Shown here piece after piece: positions 7,308 through 10,162 of a DNA stretch of 10,162 nt. The stretch spans positions 1-10,162 of the forward strand of contig JBNKYL010000274.1 in the NCBI GenBank assembly GCA_050300875.1, in the 5' to 3' direction. The stretch's first letter is position 1, and every line of letters begins with the position of its first letter. Below the pieces are notes generated by a model. That model saw only the letters and a list, made by a program, of their open reading frames with translations, searched no databases and was not told the origin of the DNA. Source of the stretch: CBDCFL01 sp050300875 (lineage in GTDB: Bacteria > Pseudomonadota > Alphaproteobacteria > Rhodobacterales > Rhodobacteraceae). Position numbers and translations under genes: made by a program.

Positions 7308-7313
7308 GTCCGT

Positions 7314-8171
7314 TTATCCTTTCGCGCGGGCATAGGCGATCTTGGCCGCCCGCTTGGCCAGCACACCGGCCACATCCTTGCGGAACGCGATCGTGCCGCG
7401 TTTGTCGTCGATCGGGTTGCAGGCCGCCGTTGCCGCCGCCGCCAGCTTGTCCAGCGCGGCGTCGTCCAGCGTCGTGCCGATGATCGCATCGGCGGCATCC
7501 TTGACCAATACGACGGTCGGGGCGACAGCGCCCAGGGCTACACGTGCCTCGGTAATGGTGTCGCCATCGAGCCGCAGGTTCACTGCAGCCCCCACCACGG
7601 CGATGTCCATTTCAGTGCGGGGGATGAACCGCAGATAGGCGTCGCCACCATTGGTCCCGCGCGCAGGAAGGTTCACGGCGGTGATCAGTTCGCCCTTGGC
7701 CAGCGTCGTTCTGCCGGGTCCGGCGGGGATGTCTTCGACTGCAACCTCACGGCTGCCATTGGGACCGGTCACGCTGACCGTGGCCCCCGCCGCGACCATG
7801 CCCGGCACGCTGTCGGCGGCGGGCGAGCCGTTGCAAAGGTTGCCCACCAGCGTCGCGCGGCCTTGGACCTGGGTCGAACCGACCAGATCCATGCCTTCGG
7901 TCACCCCCGGCCAATCGGCGCAGAGTTCGGCATTTTCGGTAATGACAGCGCCCGGAACCGCCGCACCGATCGTCCAGCTGCCATCGCTGTTGCGTGTCAC
8001 GCTGCCGGTCCCCGGGATCAACTTGATATCAATCAGGTCGTCGGGCGTGACGACATCCGAACGAAGCTGCACCAATACGTCTGTGCCGCCGGCCAGAAAC
8101 CGGGTTGTGCCCGTCGCCGCAGCGGCAATCGCGCTGGCTTCGTCAAAGCTGGTTGGCTTGTGGTAGTTCAT
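7314..8171 (-). CDS. FAD-binding subunit of Mo hydroxylase (CoxM-like)
   Basis: This is the medium subunit, which takes electrons from the iron-sulfur subunit to FAD and then to an acceptor. The 285 residues carry both flavin motifs of the CO-dehydrogenase flavoprotein fold: FLAGGTDVL at residues 25-33 and TLVGNLCNGSPAADS at 107-121. TEMDIAVVGAAV (186-197) and the C-terminal RGTIAFRKDVAGVLAKRA (258-275) complete the fold. It lacks the extra [4Fe-4S] loop expected of 4-hydroxybenzoyl-CoA reductase. I place the start at ATG 8171 because GAGGAGGAA lies just upstream and the protein begins MNYHKPTSF, the usual N-terminus. The frame stays open to 8315, but that part is not conserved-looking. It is first in a four-gene operon. 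Confidence 0.94.
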   Translation of the reverse strand: MNYHKPTSFDEASAIAAAATGTTRFLAGGTDVLVQLRSDVVTPDDLIDIKLIPGTGSVTRNSDGSWTIGAAVPGAVITENAELCADWPGVTEGMDLVGSTQVQGRATLVGNLCNGSPAADSVPGMVAAGATVSVTGPNGSREVAVEDIPAGPGRTTLAKGELITAVNLPARGTNGGDAYLRFIPRTEMDIAVVGAAVNLRLDGDTITEARVALGAVAPTVVLVKDAADAIIGTTLDDAALDKLAAAATAACNPIDDKRGTIAFRKDVAGVLAKRAAKIAYARAKG

Positions 8172-8173
8172 TC

Positions 8174-8182
8174 TTCCTCCTC
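8174..8182 (-). promoter_or_regulatory. Strong ribosome binding site of the Mo-hydroxylase operon
   Basis: The minus strand reads GAGGAGGAA here, with GGAGG at 8180-8176, four to five nt before ATG 8171. It decides the start of the FAD subunit against the longer open frame reaching 8315. Confidence 0.85.
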
Positions 8183-8187
8183 GTGTA

Positions 8188-8212
8188 GGCGCGCTTTTCG
8201 AACTTGCGCGCC
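8188..8212 (-). promoter_or_regulatory. Perfect 7-bp GC hairpin next to the RBS
   Basis: The arms GGCGCGC (8188-8194) and GCGCGCC (8206-8212) are exact reverse complements around an 11-nt loop that contains the palindrome TTCGAA (8197-8202). It sits 5 nt upstream of the Shine-Dalgarno on the minus strand. It could shape translation of the operon, act as a protein site, or slow transcription from the RTX gene. It has no T-run, so it is not a standard terminator. Confidence 0.55.
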
Positions 8213-8278
8213 ACGCACCATCTGGCAGGCGTTGCGAATGCTTGCTGTTCTGACCATGCCGGTTTTTTGGTGGTTTAC

Positions 8279-8292
8279 TTTGGCATACCAAA
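8279..8292. promoter_or_regulatory. Palindrome resembling a GntR-type operator
   Basis: The minus strand reads TTTGGTATGCCAAA, with perfect TTTGG/CCAAA arms around 4 nt. It resembles TTGGTAT(A/G)CCAA sites of FadR/GntR-family regulators. A further TTTGGT half-site lies at 8266-8271, 13 nt from the first arm. It lies about 110 nt upstream of the operon start, a plausible promoter position. No regulator gene is in the window. Confidence 0.45.
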
Positions 8293-8326
8293 TCACTTCG
8301 GTCGGCAGTCCGCAAGGGTCAGTCGC

Positions 8327-10162
8327 CTAGAAAAATGCGACATCTCCGTAAAGGATGCTGGCGTCCGCATGCCCAATCAGGGTGATGCTGTCAGCGCCAA
8401 AGTCGATCACGATGTTCCCGTTCTGCACGGACGCGAAGCTGGCGATCAGGTCTGCCGTCGTTGCGGGCGTTGCCCCCATCAGTGCCAGGTCGATTTCCAG
8501 CTGGTCGATACCGTCTTCAAAATCACCGATCACGTCGTGACCGTCGCCAGCTTGAAACAAAAAGTCGTCCGTGCCAGATCCGCCCCAGATGCGGTCGTCC
8601 CCGGTACCTCCTGACAACTGGTCATCCCCGCGTCCGCCCCACAGCATGTCATTGCCTGCCGCGCCAAACAATTGGTCGTTCCCGTCCAGCCCGAACAACC
8701 GATTTGCGGCGCCATCCCCGTAAAGCGTATCGTCAAACAGTGAACCGGACAGATCTTCCACGCTCGCGAACGTGTCGCCCTGCGCTGGCCCGGCGTTCAG
8801 CAAGTCGTTCGCAAGGCTGGCCGTGACGCCCGATTTGGCCCAGGAATAGTCAACCCGATCCGTGCCCGCGCCGCCGATCAACTGGTTGGCCCCGGTTCCG
8901 CCCAGCAGAATATCATCCCCTGCGCCGCCGTCCAGAATGTCAGATCCGCCGCGCCCGTTCAGCCGGTCATCGCCGGAGTTGCCGGTCAGGTGGTTGTTCT
9001 GGTCATCGCCGAACAACCAATCCTGCCCGTCGCCGCCCCAAAGGTTTTCGATGGAGGAATAGCTGTCGCCACTGGCATCGCCCTTGTTGCGACCGGCATT
9101 TGCCAGATCCGCCCAAATCGTCGCGGTGCCGGTATATACGGCCCAATCCGTGCCTGCCCCACCTTCCAGTCGATCCGCACCTGTTCCGCCATCCAGCCAG
9201 TCGTTGCCTGTGCCGCCCTTCAAAATGTCGTCGCCCGCCAGGCCAAACAACTGGTCATCGCCCGCCCCACCCATCACAAGGTCTGCGCTGTTGCGACCAG
9301 TCAGGCTGTCCGAAAATCCGCTGCCTTCGACCCCTTCGATCAGCGAATACGTATCGCCCGCCGCATGGCCGGTATTCTGTCCAAGGTTGGACAGGTTCAC
9401 GGTGACTGGTCCTGCAGCAGTGGAATAGGACGCGATGTCAAACCCGGCCCCGCCCATTAACTGATCCGCCCCTGCGCCGCCGATCAGCACGTCATCCCCG
9501 CCATTTCCGGTAAGGATGTCATCGCCACTGGTGCCGGAAAGAACCTCCGCTGCGCCGGTGCCGACAAAGACATTCGGACTCCCGGCACCACTGCCGCCCG
9601 GCGACAGGATCAGCGGCGGGCGGTCCACCGGAAATGGGTCAAATGCGGTCAGATCGGCAAGAGATAGCGGGTTGCCATCCTTGGAATAGATATTGACCAC
9701 ATCGCCCTTGATCGTCAGTCGCGCCCCCCAACTAGTGGACGCATGTGTGATATCCGCGATGTCATGGATCAGCGCGTAATAAGACAGATCCAAGCCATCG
9801 ACGCCACGTTCGAAATCAGTGATCGTGTCGGTCGTTCCATCCTCGATCAGAGCGAAAATGTCTGCACCTGCGCCGCCGGTCAGGTTGTCGGACCCGGCGC
9901 CATCGCGGATCAAGTCAGCACCCGCCCCGCCATCGACCACATCATCGCCCGCACCTGCCAGGATCACATCGCCAAGCCCAGTGCCAACCAGCATGTCCGC
10001 AGCAGCGGACCCAGTGATTTCGCCACCATATCCGGATAAGTCCGTGCTGAAGTGGCCAAGCCCGGCCTCGGTATCGGACCCGGTGAACAATCGCAGCGTC
10101 GGACCATCCACTACCAGCGCCAACGCCGAGATATTGTCCAGCGGCACGGCATTTGTGTCGGC
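8327..10162 (-). CDS. RTX calcium-binding protein, C-terminal part, likely type I secreted
   Basis: The frame is open to the window edge. GTG 10147 is probably internal, because ADTNA codons precede it in frame, so the protein start is outside. Numbering from GTG 10147, residues 46-93 are a first RTX block of GGxGxDxUx nonapeptides. Residues 94-170 form a cap-like domain with DTITDFERGVDGLDL. Residues 195-477 hold three RTX super-repeats, and 478-530 a last RTX block. Residues 531-606 are a C-terminal cap with DVIGDFEDGIDQLEI, ending YGDVAFF, which fits an uncleaved C-terminal type I secretion signal. No cysteine is present, as is usual for secreted RTX proteins. Ca2+ would fold the beta-rolls outside the cell. 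No catalytic domain is visible, so lipase, protease, nuclease or adhesin cannot be told apart. No transporter genes are in the window. Confidence 0.92.
   Translation of the reverse strand, partial: ADTNAVPLDNISALALVVDGPTLRLFTGSDTEAGLGHFSTDLSGYGGEITGSAAADMLVGTGLGDVILAGAGDDVVDGGAGADLIRDGAGSDNLTGGAGADIFALIEDGTTDTITDFERGVDGLDLSYYALIHDIADITHASTSWGARLTIKGDVVNIYSKDGNPLSLADLTAFDPFPVDRPPLILSPGGSGAGSPNVFVGTGAAEVLSGTSGDDILTGNGGDDVLIGGAGADQLMGGAGFDIASYSTAAGPVTVNLSNLGQNTGHAAGDTYSLIEGVEGSGFSDSLTGRNSADLVMGGAGDDQLFGLAGDDILKGGTGNDWLDGGTGADRLEGGAGTDWAVYTGTATIWADLANAGRNKGDASGDSYSSIENLWGGDGQDWLFGDDQNNHLTGNSGDDRLNGRGGSDILDGGAGDDILLGGTGANQLIGGAGTDRVDYSWAKSGVTASLANDLLNAGPAQGDTFASVEDLSGSLFDDTLYGDGAANRLFGLDGNDQLFGAAGNDMLWGGRGDDQLSGGTGDDRIWGGSGTDDFLFQAGDGHDVIGDFEDGIDQLEIDLALMGATPATTADLIASFASVQNGNIVIDFGADSITLIGHADASILYGDVAFF
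8717..9565 (-). repeat. Three RTX super-repeats of 90-97 residues
   Basis: Three tandem units lie at 9296-9565, 9008-9295 and 8717-9007 (90, 96 and 97 codons). Each has four to five GGxGxD nonapeptides, then a linker of the form GxDxxxYS...LANxxxNxGxAxGDtYsSIEnLxGS, then DxLxG. The units have diverged, so this is an old duplication. A fourth, partial unit (from 8716 down) has the nonapeptides but passes into the C-terminal cap. Confidence 0.85.

Larger units (their letters stand above)
8172..8326 (-). promoter_or_regulatory. Leader of the Mo-hydroxylase operon
   Basis: This 155-nt spacer separates the RTX stop from the FAD-subunit start. It holds a palindrome (8279-8292), a GC hairpin (8188-8212) and the ribosome binding site. 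I find no convincing -35/-10 pair. TTGCGG (8315-8310) is a possible -35, but no good -10 follows at normal spacing. No T-tailed terminator for the RTX gene is visible. Confidence 0.55.

Noticed and set aside
4589..8171. Carbon monoxide dehydrogenase (coxMSL)
   Set aside because: The gene order fits, but the active-site loop AYRAPGS lacks both known CO dehydrogenase signatures, and no coxD, coxE or coxF genes are adjacent in the window.
8172..8315. An N-terminal extension of the FAD subunit from ATG 8315
   Set aside because: ATG 8171 has a strong Shine-Dalgarno and a typical family N-terminus; the extension looks like leader DNA.
8400..10000. Repetitive DNA that might suggest a CRISPR array or satellite
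   Set aside because: The repeats are imperfect, in frame, and encode RTX nonapeptides.

Overview
The window looks like chromosomal DNA of a high-GC alphaproteobacterium, most likely of the Rhodobacterales (Roseobacter-like). This rests on GC-rich codon use, the relatedness of the arginine and Nudix genes as I recognise them, and an RTX protein style common in that order. It is an inference from protein character, not from a marker gene. I see no tRNA, rRNA, insertion sequence, integrase or CRISPR array.

Left part (1-2326, + strand): an arginine biosynthesis cluster. It holds the 3' part of argD (acetylornithine aminotransferase), then argF (ornithine carbamoyltransferase) after 20 nt, then a small three-helix membrane protein of unknown function starting 1 nt after the argF stop. 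A Nudix hydrolase (2336-2797, - strand) faces this cluster tail to tail. Its last codons encode a perfect 7-bp hairpin with a TTCG loop. The AT-rich 2798-2949 spacer separates it from a divergent gnd (6-phosphogluconate dehydrogenase, 2950-4347, +).

Middle part (4344-8171, - strand): a compact molybdenum hydroxylase operon, read right to left. It encodes the FAD subunit (CoxM-like), the [2Fe-2S] subunit (CoxS-like), the molybdopterin-binding catalytic subunit (CoxL/XDH-like) and a MoaD/ThiS-like sulfur-carrier protein. Gaps are 6 nt, 1 nt and a 1-nt overlap, so the four are almost certainly co-expressed. The catalytic loop reads AYRAPGS, which matches neither CO dehydrogenase form, so the substrate is unknown. 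The 155-nt leader (8172-8326) holds a strong ribosome binding site, a GC-rich hairpin next to it and a palindrome that resembles a GntR-type operator. gnd and the moaD-like gene end tail to tail and share the tetranucleotide CTAG, which supplies both stop codons.

Right part (8327 to the window edge, - strand): the C-terminal 611 codons or so of a large RTX calcium-binding protein, probably exported by a type I secretion system. It has an internal RTX-plus-cap module, three copies of a super-repeat of about 90-97 residues, and a final RTX block with a C-terminal cap and secretion signal. Its N-terminus lies outside the window.

Nothing here is clearly a previously undescribed system. The best leads are the uncharacterised Mo hydroxylase with its coupled MoaD-like partner and its structured leader.
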